Positions 6,422-13,292 of a stretch of DNA of 17,604 bases are shown one piece after another (position 1 is the stretch's first letter; each line of letters begins with the position of its first letter). The position numbers and the translations under genes are program-made. The DNA is from Pseudomonadota bacterium (lineage in GTDB: Bacteria > Myxococcota_A > Polyangia > Polyangiales > Polyangiaceae): positions 1-17,604 of the forward strand of contig JAEYYX010000100.1 of NCBI GenBank assembly GCA_023428245.1. Reading direction: 5' to 3'. A model generated the notes under the pieces. It made no database searches, was not told where the DNA came from, and worked only from the letters and a program-made list of their open reading frames with translations.

Positions 6422-7005
6422 GCCGATATACCGGACCCCACCTCAAAATCTCGCGCGCCGTGGGCGTTGATCTTCCTGGACTTACGACGCGCACCATTGA
6501 GAAACGCCCCTATCCCCCGGGCCAGCACGGCCACGCTCGCCACAAGCTGAGCGAGTATGCGATCCGCGTCATCGAGACGCGCAAAGTTCGTATGAACTAT
6601 GGACTCACAGAGTCCCAGCTTCGTCGTCTCGTCGTCGAGGCTCGCACTCGTCCTTCGTCGACGACCGCGCTGCTCGAGATCATCGAGCGTCGTCTCGACA
6701 ACGTCATCTTCCGCGCGGGCTTTGCTCGCACCATTCCCGCCGCACGCCAGCTCGTGACTCACGGTCGCGTTACAGTGAACGGAAAGAAGACGGACATCGC
6801 TTCTTACCGTGTGCAGCGTGGTGACACTCTCACGCTTCGCCCCCTTCCTGCTGGTCTGCCCGAAGCACGTTTCCCCATCCCCGAGTGGCTCGAGGTGAAC
6901 CGCGATTCGAACACGATCGTGGTGCGCGATCTGCCCGACGGTCAGCAGACGCTGTTCCCTGTTCAGATGAAGCTCATCATCGAGCATTACGCGATGCGTC
7001 TCTGA
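6418..7005 (+). CDS. rpsD: 30S ribosomal protein S4
   Basis: This 195-aa primary 16S rRNA-binding protein nucleates assembly of the 30S body. The start is set at MSRYTGPHLKISR, the conserved S4 N terminus; the open frame upstream (from 6259) is leader, not protein. Diagnostic segments are RPYPPGQHG (30-38), KLSEYAIR (43-50), LLEIIERRLDNVIFRAGFA (the S4 RNA-binding domain, from about 85) and TIPAARQLVTHGRVTVNG. There is no cysteine, so it is the zinc-free (C-minus) form, and its DLPGLT stretch resembles cyanobacterial and chloroplast S4. It stands alone rather than between rpsK and rpoA of the alpha operon, with its own promoter, leader and terminator. This suggests either a relocated single copy or a second S4 paralog. 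Confidence 0.97.
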   Translation: MSRYTGPHLKISRAVGVDLPGLTTRTIEKRPYPPGQHGHARHKLSEYAIRVIETRKVRMNYGLTESQLRRLVVEARTRPSSTTALLEIIERRLDNVIFRAGFARTIPAARQLVTHGRVTVNGKKTDIASYRVQRGDTLTLRPLPAGLPEARFPIPEWLEVNRDSNTIVVRDLPDGQQTLFPVQMKLIIEHYAMRL

Positions 7006-7067
7006 GGCGCGGCCCAAGCTGCCCGCGGATTTGGCTGCATTGGTCTCGGTTGCCATTGTCTCATGGA

Positions 7068-7096
7068 GGCGCGTCTCGCTTGCGAGGCGCGCCTTT
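7068..7096 (+). terminator. Rho-independent terminator of rpsD
   Basis: A 12-bp GC-rich stem (7068-7079 with 7082-7093; one G-U pair; effective loop around CTTG) is followed directly by TTTAT. It lies 62 bp after the rpsD stop and separates it from the Fur-family gene. Confidence 0.85.
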
Positions 7097-7151
7097 ATCG
7101 TCGGTTCGAGCTTGACCGCGTGGCGACAAGCCTCAAAGCTCAGCCCCGCAA

Positions 7152-7640
7152 ATGGTCCGAGCCGAGCCGAACTCCGACGACGACGAGCGGGCGCTTTCGC
7201 GTCTCCGTGAACTCGTTCGAAAGAAGGAGCTCAAGAACTCTCAAGTGCGCGAGCGCATCGCGCGCTGTGCTCTTGGCTACGAGGGCCATTTCACCGTCGA
7301 AGACTTGGCGCGTGTCCTTCGCGCGGGGGGACTGCGCAACGCGCATCCTGCGACGGTCTATCGATCGATACCGCTCCTTATGGAGGCAGGGTTGATTCGA
7401 GAGGCTCCTGCGGGGCTTGGAGAGACTCAGCGTTATGAGCGCGCCTTTGGACGCGATCATCACGATCACCTCGTCTGCACTCGCTGCGGTCAGCTCGTTG
7501 AGTTCCATTCGCCGACGCTCGAGTTGCTCCAGGAGGAGATCGCAAAGAACTATGGGTTCCGCCTCGAGAGCCACTTGCATGAGCTCCGCGGAACCTGCCC
7601 GAGCTGCCGGGTGGAAGGCGCACCGGTCGGACCGAGCTAG
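7152..7640 (+). CDS. Fur-family metal-responsive repressor
   Basis: This 162-aa regulator has an N-terminal winged-helix DNA-binding domain (about 15-88, with HPATVYRSIPLLMEAGLI as the recognition helix region). The C-terminal dimerisation/metal domain has HHDH (103-106), the structural zinc pair C109-x2-C112 in CTRCG, a second pair C149-x2-C152 in CPSC, and HLHEL histidines. H46 in GHFTVEDL is the usual N-terminal ligand. The motifs fit Fur, Zur or PerR, and specificity cannot be fixed from the sequence. Adjacency to exbB-exbD-tonB (111 bp downstream, same strand) favours iron or zinc uptake control. No canonical GATAATGATAATCATTATC box was seen nearby. The ATG start at 7152 lacks a clear Shine-Dalgarno. 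Confidence 0.92.
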   Translation: MVRAEPNSDDDERALSRLRELVRKKELKNSQVRERIARCALGYEGHFTVEDLARVLRAGGLRNAHPATVYRSIPLLMEAGLIREAPAGLGETQRYERAFGRDHHDHLVCTRCGQLVEFHSPTLELLQEEIAKNYGFRLESHLHELRGTCPSCRVEGAPVGPS

Positions 7641-7714
7641 ATGGCGGGGCGGGCAGCCGTCACGTGGCCCTCGGAATTTGACGAGGCTCCCTCCCGGGCC
7701 TAAAGAGAAAGCGC

Positions 7715-7748
7715 GACCCGATCGCATTTATGAGCGGGTCCAGGGACC
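7715..7748 (+). promoter_or_regulatory. Possible RNA switch over the exbB ribosome-binding site
   Basis: GGTC (7737-7740) can pair with GACC (7745-7748), enclosing the only Shine-Dalgarno-like AGGGA (7742-7746) ahead of the exbB GTG. Alternatively CGGGTC (7735-7740) can pair perfectly with GACCCG (7715-7720), which would free it. The helices share bases and exclude each other. The stems are short, so this is a hypothesis. Confidence 0.3.
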
Positions 7749-7751
7749 ACT

Positions 7752-8525
7752 GTGATTGAGAAGTTAACGAACTTGATGGTCCGCTCGGGCGCGGAGTGGG
7801 TGCTCTGGCTCCTGTTCGGTCTGAGTTTCTTGTCGCTGTCTGTATCGATCGACAAATGGATCGCGTTGCGCAAGGCGCTCGGGCGGGTGGAGCGGCTTGT
7901 CCCTGCACTTCGAAAGGCCCTCCGGAGCGACGACCATGAAGCCGCTGAGCGACTGCTCAGCGAAGCCAAGAGTGTTCCGGGTAACGTCGTACTGGCTGGA
8001 CTCGCGGAGTCCGACTTGGGTTCGGAGGCAGCGGAAGAGGCCATGGCCGCGGCGCAAGGTCTTGAGCGGAAGCGGCTCGAGCGGGGCCTCTTGATCCTCG
8101 GAACGATCGGCAACAACGCTCCTTTCGTCGGGTTGCTCGGGACGGTGATCGGGGTCGTCGGGGCCTTCGACGAGCTCGGCAAGCCTGAGGCGATGACCAA
8201 TGCTCTCGTGCAGGGGGCGGGTCTCGCGCCGGAGCGCGTCATGGGAACGATCGCCGAGGCTTTGGTCGCGACGGCAGTGGGTCTCGTAGTGGCGATCCCC
8301 GTGGTCGCCGCGTTTAACTACTTCCAAGGCCGGGTCAACCAGGCGATCGCGGACGCCGAGACTCTCGGACACGTTCTGCTCGCGCACCTTGTCGCTGAGC
8401 ACGATCCAGATCTCCAGGCGAAGCGTGAGCGGCGGCGTCGCGCCGGACGAGAGAATGTCCGGACGAGCGAACGGCCTGTTGCTTCGAGCTCGGCGCTCGC
8501 CGCAGAGAGCACAGTCGGAGCCTAG
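7752..8525 (+). CDS. exbB: ExbB/TolQ/MotA-family proton channel subunit
   Basis: This 257-aa inner-membrane protein forms the proton-conducting pentamer that, with ExbD, energises TonB. There are three TM helices: about 16-34, 113-138 (GNNAPFVGLLGTVIGVVGAF) and 166-190 (GTIAEALVATAVGLVVAIPV). The cytoplasmic loop between TM1 and TM2 has the usual length. The two motif-bearing helices match the ExbB/TolQ family closely. The C-terminal 40 residues are Arg-rich and low complexity. Translation starts at GTG 7752, 5 nt after AGGGA. It is followed 4 bp later by exbD and then tonB, so ExbB is preferred over TolQ (no tolA, tolB or pal nearby). Confidence 0.93.
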   Translation: MIEKLTNLMVRSGAEWVLWLLFGLSFLSLSVSIDKWIALRKALGRVERLVPALRKALRSDDHEAAERLLSEAKSVPGNVVLAGLAESDLGSEAAEEAMAAAQGLERKRLERGLLILGTIGNNAPFVGLLGTVIGVVGAFDELGKPEAMTNALVQGAGLAPERVMGTIAEALVATAVGLVVAIPVVAAFNYFQGRVNQAIADAETLGHVLLAHLVAEHDPDLQAKRERRRRAGRENVRTSERPVASSSALAAESTVGA

Positions 8526-8529
8526 GAAC

Positions 8530-8967
8530 ATGGCGGGCTTTTCCTCTCGAGGTGCGAGCGCTCCGATCACGGGCATCAACGTGACGCCCCTCGTGGACAT
8601 CACGCTCGTGCTCCTGATTATTTTCATGGTGACCGCGAAGCTCGTGGTCTCACGGGCGGTCCCGATGGACCTGCCGAAGGCGGCTACCGGCGCCGAGGTT
8701 CAACAGATCTTTAGTGTCGCGGTGAGCGCGGACGGAACATTGCGCGTGGATGGCGTGAAGGTTGGAGACGAGCGCGAGGTCCACGCGAAAGCGAAGGCGG
8801 CTCTGGCCGCGCACCCTGAGCTCCGGGCTGTGGTCCAGGCGGACGGAGAGGTCCCTCACAGTCGAGTCCTCCGCATCCTCGATGTTCTGCGCCAAGCGGG
8901 GCTTTCTCGCGTAGCGTTTGGCGTCGAACAGGGGCCTCCGATTGAACCCCTGGAGACTTCGCCGTGA
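8530..8967 (+). CDS. exbD: ExbD/TolR-family biopolymer transport protein
   Basis: This 145-aa protein has a short cytoplasmic N terminus, one TM helix (about 22-41) and a periplasmic domain. INVTPLVDITLVLLIIFMV holds the strictly conserved proton-carrying Asp (D23, equivalent to D25 of E. coli ExbD). The periplasmic part ends with the typical VQADGEVPHSRVLRILDVLR helix. The start is the ATG at 8530, preceded by GGAG (8517-8520); an open frame further upstream overlaps exbB and is not used. The stop overlaps the tonB GTG by GTGA. Confidence 0.95.
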   Translation: MAGFSSRGASAPITGINVTPLVDITLVLLIIFMVTAKLVVSRAVPMDLPKAATGAEVQQIFSVAVSADGTLRVDGVKVGDEREVHAKAKAALAAHPELRAVVQADGEVPHSRVLRILDVLRQAGLSRVAFGVEQGPPIEPLETSP

Positions 8968-9812
8968 GAGAAGGCGGGCGTGCAGGAGCGCGAAGCGCGC
9001 ACGTCCTCGATGCTCCCGCTCCGGCGAGCGCCCGGCGACGGGCCAGTGCTGTCACGCTCGCGATTCTGCTTCATGCGGGCATCGTGGTCGGTGTGACGAC
9101 TTTGAGTGTTCGGGTGCTCTCCCGCGCGACACCCCTTGGGGCCGAGTGGATGGAAGTGGTGCTTCCGGTTCCGCCCCAGGTGCCTGAGCCCACCGTTGCT
9201 CCGGATGAGCCAGAGCCGCCACCTGAGCCCAGCGGGCCCGAAGTTCCGCGCCCCGCTTTGAAGATTACGCCCTCTGTCCCAGAGCCGCTGGCAGAAGAAC
9301 CTCAACCTTCAGAGCCGCCGCCTGCGGCGGCTGAGGCAGGGAAGGTCCTCGAGGCTCCGGCGGAGGTCGTCGATATCGCGAATACGATTGTGAGCGGCGA
9401 GGGGAGCTACCGCGGCGGAACGACCGAGAGTGGTGGAATTTCGAAGGTAGCTGTTCGTGATGAAAGTGCGCGTGCGAGCGGTGTCCCCGGAGGAACTGGA
9501 GTGCGAGCTGAGCCTTCCCCTTCGCCGAAGAATCTCTCGCGCCCGCCGATGCTGGCGGGAGCTGGGAGGTGGGATTGTCCTTTCCCTTCTGAGGCGGACC
9601 TAGAGGATATCCATAGCGCCGTGGTCTCCCTGCGAGTGCGCGTTGGGAAGACCGGAGCCGTGGAGTCGGTCGACGTGACGCGCGATCCGGGCTTCGGGTT
9701 CGGGCGGGAAGCGCGACGTTGCGCGCTCCGCAAGAAGTGGCAACCAGGGCTCGATCGGAACGGACAGACGACAGAGAGCGTCGCGATCGTGAACGTCCGC
9801 TTCGGGCGCTGA
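8964..9812 (+). CDS. tonB: TonB-family energy-transducing protein
   Basis: This 282-aa protein has a cytoplasmic N terminus, a single TM helix (about 28-50) that keeps the functionally important His (H37 in LLHA, like H20 of E. coli TonB), and a long Pro/Glu-rich periplasmic spacer (about 66-130). The C-terminal TonB domain (about 215-282) has LRVRVGKTGAVESVDVTRDP and VAIVNVRF. It carries the proton-motive signal from ExbBD to outer-membrane receptors. A conserved-looking Gly-rich segment (VSGEGSYRGG to GVPGGTG, about 142-180) between spacer and C-domain is unusual for E. coli-type TonB. The GTG start overlaps the exbD stop (GTGA), indicating translational coupling. No TonB-dependent receptor gene is in the window. 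Confidence 0.92.
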   Translation: MREGGRAGARSAHVLDAPAPASARRRASAVTLAILLHAGIVVGVTTLSVRVLSRATPLGAEWMEVVLPVPPQVPEPTVAPDEPEPPPEPSGPEVPRPALKITPSVPEPLAEEPQPSEPPPAAAEAGKVLEAPAEVVDIANTIVSGEGSYRGGTTESGGISKVAVRDESARASGVPGGTGVRAEPSPSPKNLSRPPMLAGAGRWDCPFPSEADLEDIHSAVVSLRVRVGKTGAVESVDVTRDPGFGFGREARRCALRKKWQPGLDRNGQTTESVAIVNVRFGR

Positions 9813-9881
9813 GACGTCGCCGTCGCGGGAGGATGCGCTTGGGGCGCGGACGCGCGGAGCACTGAAAGGTCGTCAAAGAAA

Positions 9882-9905
9882 GGGAGCGTCCCGGGGGACG
9901 CTCTC
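9882..9905. terminator. Bidirectional terminator between tonB and the 9911 gene
   Basis: GAGCGTCC (9884-9891) and GGACGCTC (9896-9903) form an 8-bp stem with a CGGG loop, extendable by one G-U and one G-C pair. Read on the minus strand, the stem is followed by CTTTCTTTG, a fair T-tract just after the stop of the minus-strand gene. It serves the convergent gene pair. Confidence 0.65.
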
Positions 9906-9910
9906 GATTC

Positions 9911-10726
9911 TCACTGGTCGGTCTGTCGTGCGCGCTGCTTGAACTCGCTCGCGAACTGCTTCTCAGGCACGATGCCGCTCGGCCGCTGGGCGGGTTCTTC
10001 AGTTTTCTTGCGCGAGCGAACGGGCGTCTGAGTCACAGGCACGTCCGGAATTCGGTCGGGCGCCTGAGATGAGCCGATCGTGAACTCGGGTTCTGGCTGC
10101 GCCGTGAGCGGACGCGCCGCGGTCTTCGCCTCCTCTTTGGGTCTTTCGCCGCTGACGAGCGACAGCGCCGCCAAGAGGCCAGCAGCAAGGGCTCCGATCA
10201 AAAGGGGCTTGGTCCAAGTTCCCTTGCGGAACTCGCGGTGCGCTTCGCGAGTGAGCGGAGTGAAATCCGGGTCTCGCTTCACGGAGCGAGCGGCGTCTTG
10301 TGTCGTCGGCGCTGAGGCAACGGGCGCTGACGCGACAGGCGCGGATGCGACAGGCGCTGAGGCAACGGGCACGGATGCGACAGGCGCGGATGCGAATCCG
10401 TTCTGTGCGAAGGTCACAGGTGCAGCTGGCTCTTGTCGATTCAGGCGTGGCGGGCTCGGTGGCTGACGCCGCGCTTGGCCGTTTGTTGGATCTCCCATCG
10501 TCTCCTCCCCTCCAGTCAGTTTAGGCTCACCCGCTTCAGGAGTCAGGGGGGTGATCGCTTGTGACGGAGGAGGCGGAGCTTCGTCAGAAACAGACTCCGT
10601 TAGGAACGGATTCGAGCGTGCACGGAGCGGAGGCGGTCCATCGATGCGAATCGGCCGGGACGACGGGACCTTGGACCGTTCCGACGGAGGCGCCGGCTCG
10701 AGAGAAAGAAAAGCGTCCGAACTCAT
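9911..10726 (-). CDS. Single-TM protein with VASAP pentapeptide repeats
   Basis: This 271-aa protein of unknown function has a long, Pro/Ser/Ala-rich N-terminal part, tandem pentapeptides VAS(A/V)P at about 115-140, a basic segment (REFRKGTWTKP), one TM helix (about 173-192) and a roughly 80-aa polar tail. The positive charges before the helix predict N-terminus inside and tail outside. No catalytic motif is visible. Start choice is uncertain. The ATG at 10726 gives MSSDAFLSLEPAPPSE and avoids overlap with the divergent reductase gene. An internal ATG at 10498 (MGDPTNGQ, 195 aa) has a far better Shine-Dalgarno (GGAGGGGAGGAG just upstream), and third-position GC seems lower before it, so the shorter form is quite possible. 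Confidence 0.65.
   Translation of the reverse strand: MSSDAFLSLEPAPPSERSKVPSSRPIRIDGPPPLRARSNPFLTESVSDEAPPPPSQAITPLTPEAGEPKLTGGEETMGDPTNGQARRQPPSPPRLNRQEPAAPVTFAQNGFASAPVASVPVASAPVASAPVASAPVASAPTTQDAARSVKRDPDFTPLTREAHREFRKGTWTKPLLIGALAAGLLAALSLVSGERPKEEAKTAARPLTAQPEPEFTIGSSQAPDRIPDVPVTQTPVRSRKKTEEPAQRPSGIVPEKQFASEFKQRARQTDQ
10314..10400. repeat. 15-bp tandem repeat, about 5.8 units
   Basis: Units begin at 10314, 10329, 10344, 10359 and 10374, with a partial unit at 10389. They follow the pattern GA(G/T/C)GC(G/A)AC(A/G)GGC(G/A)C(G/T). They encode the pentapeptide repeats of the minus-strand membrane protein. Third-position variation shows the repeat is not brand new, but units 3 and 5 differ at only one base. 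Confidence 0.9.
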
Positions 10727-10820
10727 GGGGGCCGAGTGTAGCCGAGAACCGGGGAGTTTGAGTGCCCGAGGTGGGGAGGATGGTCGAAAGGAGGGAAGGC
10801 GCTCTAGACTCCCGGGGCCG

Positions 10821-11564
10821 ATGACCTTTCCCCCTTCTTTTCGGCCGGCTCGCATCGTCCGGACCAAGGTTTGGACGGCGAGCCTGCGCTCCGTCGTGCT
10901 CGACATTGAGTCGACTCGTTTCGTTCCGGGCCAATTTTTTCAGCTAGGACTCTCGGTCGGGGAGAAGTGGGTCAAGCGCTCCTATTCCATAGCCTCCGCG
11001 CCGGGAGCTCCTGCCGAGTTCTTCTTGAGTTTGGTTCCGGGGGGTGAGCTCACTCCGAGCTTGTTCGATCTGACAGTGGGAGATGAGCTCGGCTTCGACG
11101 AGGGGGCGCTTGGCTTTTTCACGCTGGGCGAGGTCCCGCCGTGCCGCACCCTTTGGCTCGTGGCGACCGGGACCGGTCTTGGCCCCTACATCTCGATGCT
11201 CCGCGAGGGAAATGAGCTGCGGCGTTTTGAGCGAGTGATCGTTGTGCATGGGGCACGCTCGAAGAGTGAGCACGCCTACTCGGAGGAGCTCTCGGCTTTC
11301 CGCGAGCGCGACCCGAGACTCTCCTATGTTCAAGTGACGAGTCGCGAGCCGAACGAAACGGGCCTCTCCGGTCGCGTCACGACGGTCCTTGCCTCCGGTG
11401 AGCTCGAAGGCTGGGTGGGCGAAGAGCTCGGAGAGCAGAGTCATGTCCTGCTCTGTGGGAACCCCGAGATGATCGAGGACATGGTCACAGCGCTCCGCGC
11501 CCGCGGGCTGCGCAAGCACCGGAGGCGCGAGCCGGGGCACTTCAACTTCGAGAAGTATTGGTAA
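10821..11564 (+). CDS. fpr: Ferredoxin/flavodoxin-NADP+ reductase
   Basis: This 247-aa FAD enzyme exchanges electrons between NADPH and ferredoxin or flavodoxin. The FAD-binding motif RSYSIAS (53-59), the NADP-binding Gly-rich ATGTGLGPYISM (115-126), and LCGNPEMIEDM (211-221) are present. The C terminus HFNFEKYW ends in an aromatic residue as in bacterial Fpr (E. coli Fpr is 248 aa). The start is the ATG at 10821 (MTFPPSFRPARIVR); the open frame further upstream lies opposite the divergent gene and is not used. Likely roles are supplying reduced ferredoxin/flavodoxin for Fe-S biogenesis or oxidative-stress repair. It is followed 90 bp later by an ene-reductase, which has its own candidate operator. 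Confidence 0.93.
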   Translation: MTFPPSFRPARIVRTKVWTASLRSVVLDIESTRFVPGQFFQLGLSVGEKWVKRSYSIASAPGAPAEFFLSLVPGGELTPSLFDLTVGDELGFDEGALGFFTLGEVPPCRTLWLVATGTGLGPYISMLREGNELRRFERVIVVHGARSKSEHAYSEELSAFRERDPRLSYVQVTSREPNETGLSGRVTTVLASGELEGWVGEELGEQSHVLLCGNPEMIEDMVTALRARGLRKHRRREPGHFNFEKYW

Positions 11565-11582
11565 GGCACTGTTCCGGACCCT

Positions 11583-11615
11583 GAACAATCTGTTCCTGTT
11601 CGAGCGATTGTTTCA
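11583..11615 (+). promoter_or_regulatory. Nested inverted repeats upstream of the ene-reductase gene
   Basis: GAACA-ATC-TGTTC (11583-11595) is a perfect 5-bp dyad with a 3-bp centre. It overlaps a second dyad, AACAATC (11584-11590) and GATTGTT (11606-11612), with a 15-bp centre; TGTTCCTGTTC (11591-11601) is also a short direct repeat. Lying 40-70 bp before the ATG, this is a good operator candidate. It does not match the E. coli NemR or LexA boxes. It could alternatively be a hairpin ending the reductase transcript. Confidence 0.4.
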
Positions 11616-11654
11616 CTGGCGGCGCCACCTTAACTGGGGAGTTGAAAGGCAATC

Positions 11655-12722
11655 ATGAACACCCTCTTCTCTCCCTACCAGTTGGGCTCTTTGGCACTCA
11701 AAAATCGCGTCGTGATGGCGCCGATGACGCGCAGCCGCGCCCTGGGGAACGTGCCGAACGACCTGATCCGCGACCATTACGCCGCGCGGGCCAGCGCCGG
11801 TCTCCTCATCACGGAGGGGGTCGCGCCGTCTCCGAGAGGCCTTGGTTATGCGCGCATCCCGGGGCTCTATTCAGAGGAACAAATCAACGGGTTCCGGGCA
11901 GTTACGAATGCCGTCCACGACCGCGGCGGGCACATCTTCGCCCAGCTCATGCACACCGGCCGCATCGGTCACGAGCTCAACGTTCCCGGTGGCCACACGC
12001 CCCTGGCCCCGAGCGCGGTGCGCGCCGATCAGATGATGCACACCGATCAAGAAGGGAGCGTTCCGATGCCCGAGCCCCGCGCCATGACCGCGGAAGAACT
12101 GAGCGAGACTCGTGGCGAGTTTGTCAGCGCAGCAGAGAACGCGCGGCGCGCAGGGTTTGACGGGGTCGAACTCCACTCGGCCAATGGCTACCTGCTCGAA
12201 CAGTTCCTCTCACCTCACACCAACCGACGGGAGGATGAGTATGGCGGCAGCGTAGAGCGGCGCGCGCGTTTCGTGCTCGAGACTGCCAGAGGGGTAGCTT
12301 CTGCGATCGGTCCTGAGCGAGTCGGGATTCGCCTATCCCCCTTCAATACCTTCAATGACATGTTCCTGTACGACGAGATCGAGGCTCAATATCGCCACAT
12401 CGCTGCTGAGCTGAACGAACTCAAGATCGCCTACATTCACATCGTGCTCACTGCCGATCCGCGGGCGCGGGAGTTCTCAAAGGAGCTGCGTCGCCTCTTC
12501 TCCGGCACAGTCATCAAGAACGGCGGCTTCGACGCGGACACCGCTGAGCAGACTTTGTCCGCGCAGGAAGCAGATCTGGTCTCCTTTGGACGGCCGTTCT
12601 TGGCAAACCCCGATCTCGTCGAGAGGTTTCGTCAGAAGGCGGCGCTCGCGACCCCGGATTTCTCACTGCTCTATACGCCGGGAGCCGAGGGCTACAACGA
12701 TTACCCGCCGCTCAGCGCGTGA
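11655..12722 (+). CDS. Old Yellow Enzyme family ene-reductase (NemA-like)
   Basis: This 355-aa FMN-dependent TIM-barrel enzyme reduces activated C=C bonds or nitro/nitrate-ester compounds with NAD(P)H. Landmarks are MAPMTRSRA (21-29, with FMN-contacting T25), HIFAQLMHTGR (93-103), the substrate-binding pair H174/N177 and proton donor Y179 in ELHSANGYLLEQFLSPHTN, R226 in GIRLSP, and the FMN phosphate segment NGGF followed by SFGRPFLANPDL. The length and the H-x2-N arrangement match the classical OYE/NemA class rather than the YqjM class. The ATG at 11655 follows AAAGG at a normal distance. The physiological substrate is unknown, and detoxification of electrophiles is the usual guess. A possible operator lies at 11583-11615. 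Confidence 0.95.
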   Translation: MNTLFSPYQLGSLALKNRVVMAPMTRSRALGNVPNDLIRDHYAARASAGLLITEGVAPSPRGLGYARIPGLYSEEQINGFRAVTNAVHDRGGHIFAQLMHTGRIGHELNVPGGHTPLAPSAVRADQMMHTDQEGSVPMPEPRAMTAEELSETRGEFVSAAENARRAGFDGVELHSANGYLLEQFLSPHTNRREDEYGGSVERRARFVLETARGVASAIGPERVGIRLSPFNTFNDMFLYDEIEAQYRHIAAELNELKIAYIHIVLTADPRAREFSKELRRLFSGTVIKNGGFDADTAEQTLSAQEADLVSFGRPFLANPDLVERFRQKAALATPDFSLLYTPGAEGYNDYPPLSA

Positions 12723-12728
12723 GCAGCC

Positions 12729-12744
12729 CTGCCGCGCGCGGCAG
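12729..12744. terminator. GC palindrome between convergent genes
   Basis: CTGCCGCGCGCGGCAG is a perfect 16-nt palindrome 7 bp after the ene-reductase stop, followed by CTTTCG. It can fold as a 6-bp stem with a CGCG loop. It is a plausible terminator for the plus-strand gene; the T-tract is short. Confidence 0.55.
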
Positions 12745-12798
12745 CTTTCGCGGGGGCCGCGTGCACTCTTCGAACGGGCGCCCCGCGCGAGGTGCTGG

Positions 12799-13143
12799 TC
12801 AGGACCAGGGCTTGAAGACAAAGCAGGCGCCGACCAGAACGAGGCTGAAGCCGACGATGTGATTCCAGCGAATTGCCTCACCGAGGTAGAAGCGTGCGAA
12901 GAGCAGGAAGACCAGGAGTGTGATGACTTCCTGAATCGTCTTCAGCTCTGCGGCGCTGAGGCCTGCTTGATGTCCGAGGCGGTTCGCCGGGACCTGGAAA
13001 CAGTACTCGAAGAAGGCGATTCCCCAGCTGATGAGGATCACGATCCAGAGAGGGGAGCTCTTGTGATCTTTGAGGTGTCCGTACCAGGCGAAGGTCATGA
13101 ACACGTTGGAGACGATGAGCAACAAGACGGGCAAAGCCGGCAT
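12799..13143 (-). CDS. DUF486 (DMT-superfamily) four-helix membrane protein
   Basis: This 114-aa protein of four hydrophobic helices belongs to the DUF486 family, small relatives of drug/metabolite transporters. Characteristic stretches are NVFMTFAWYGHLK, ILISWGIAFFEYCFQVPANR and AELKTIQEVITLLVF, ending with RWNHIVGFSLVLVGACFVF. The full family length is present. The substrate is unknown; proteins of this size in the superfamily work as dimers. The ATG at 13143 lacks a strong Shine-Dalgarno. It shares a 149-bp divergent promoter region with the DUF3105 lipoprotein gene. Confidence 0.93.
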   Translation of the reverse strand: MPALPVLLLIVSNVFMTFAWYGHLKDHKSSPLWIVILISWGIAFFEYCFQVPANRLGHQAGLSAAELKTIQEVITLLVFLLFARFYLGEAIRWNHIVGFSLVLVGACFVFKPWS

Positions 13144-13292
13144 AGGCGGGCGCTGAGTGTCGCTCCAAAGGGGAACCGGGAAAATCTCCTTCGGAAGGTG
13201 GCTTCTTTGGGCCAGGGGCCTTGGGCGAGTCTCCAGCGCGCCGGGGTGCCTCAGTCGGGACAGCGCCCAGAGAGTGCGGTAGAGGGGGGACC

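Noticed and set aside
6283..7056. A 257-codon open frame antisense to rpsD
   Set aside because: It is the shadow of a highly conserved ribosomal protein gene with its own promoter and terminator.
7641..7751. Fur box between the Fur-family gene and exbB
   Set aside because: No sequence resembling the AT-rich 19-bp Fur box was found; the local region is GC-rich.
10314..10400. Short regular repeats considered as a CRISPR array
   Set aside because: Units are contiguous 15-mers without spacers, in frame within a gene, and no cas gene is nearby.
10080..10466. Plus-strand frame with TGADATGAEATG-type repeats
   Set aside because: It is the antisense reading of the 15-bp repeats in the minus-strand membrane protein gene.
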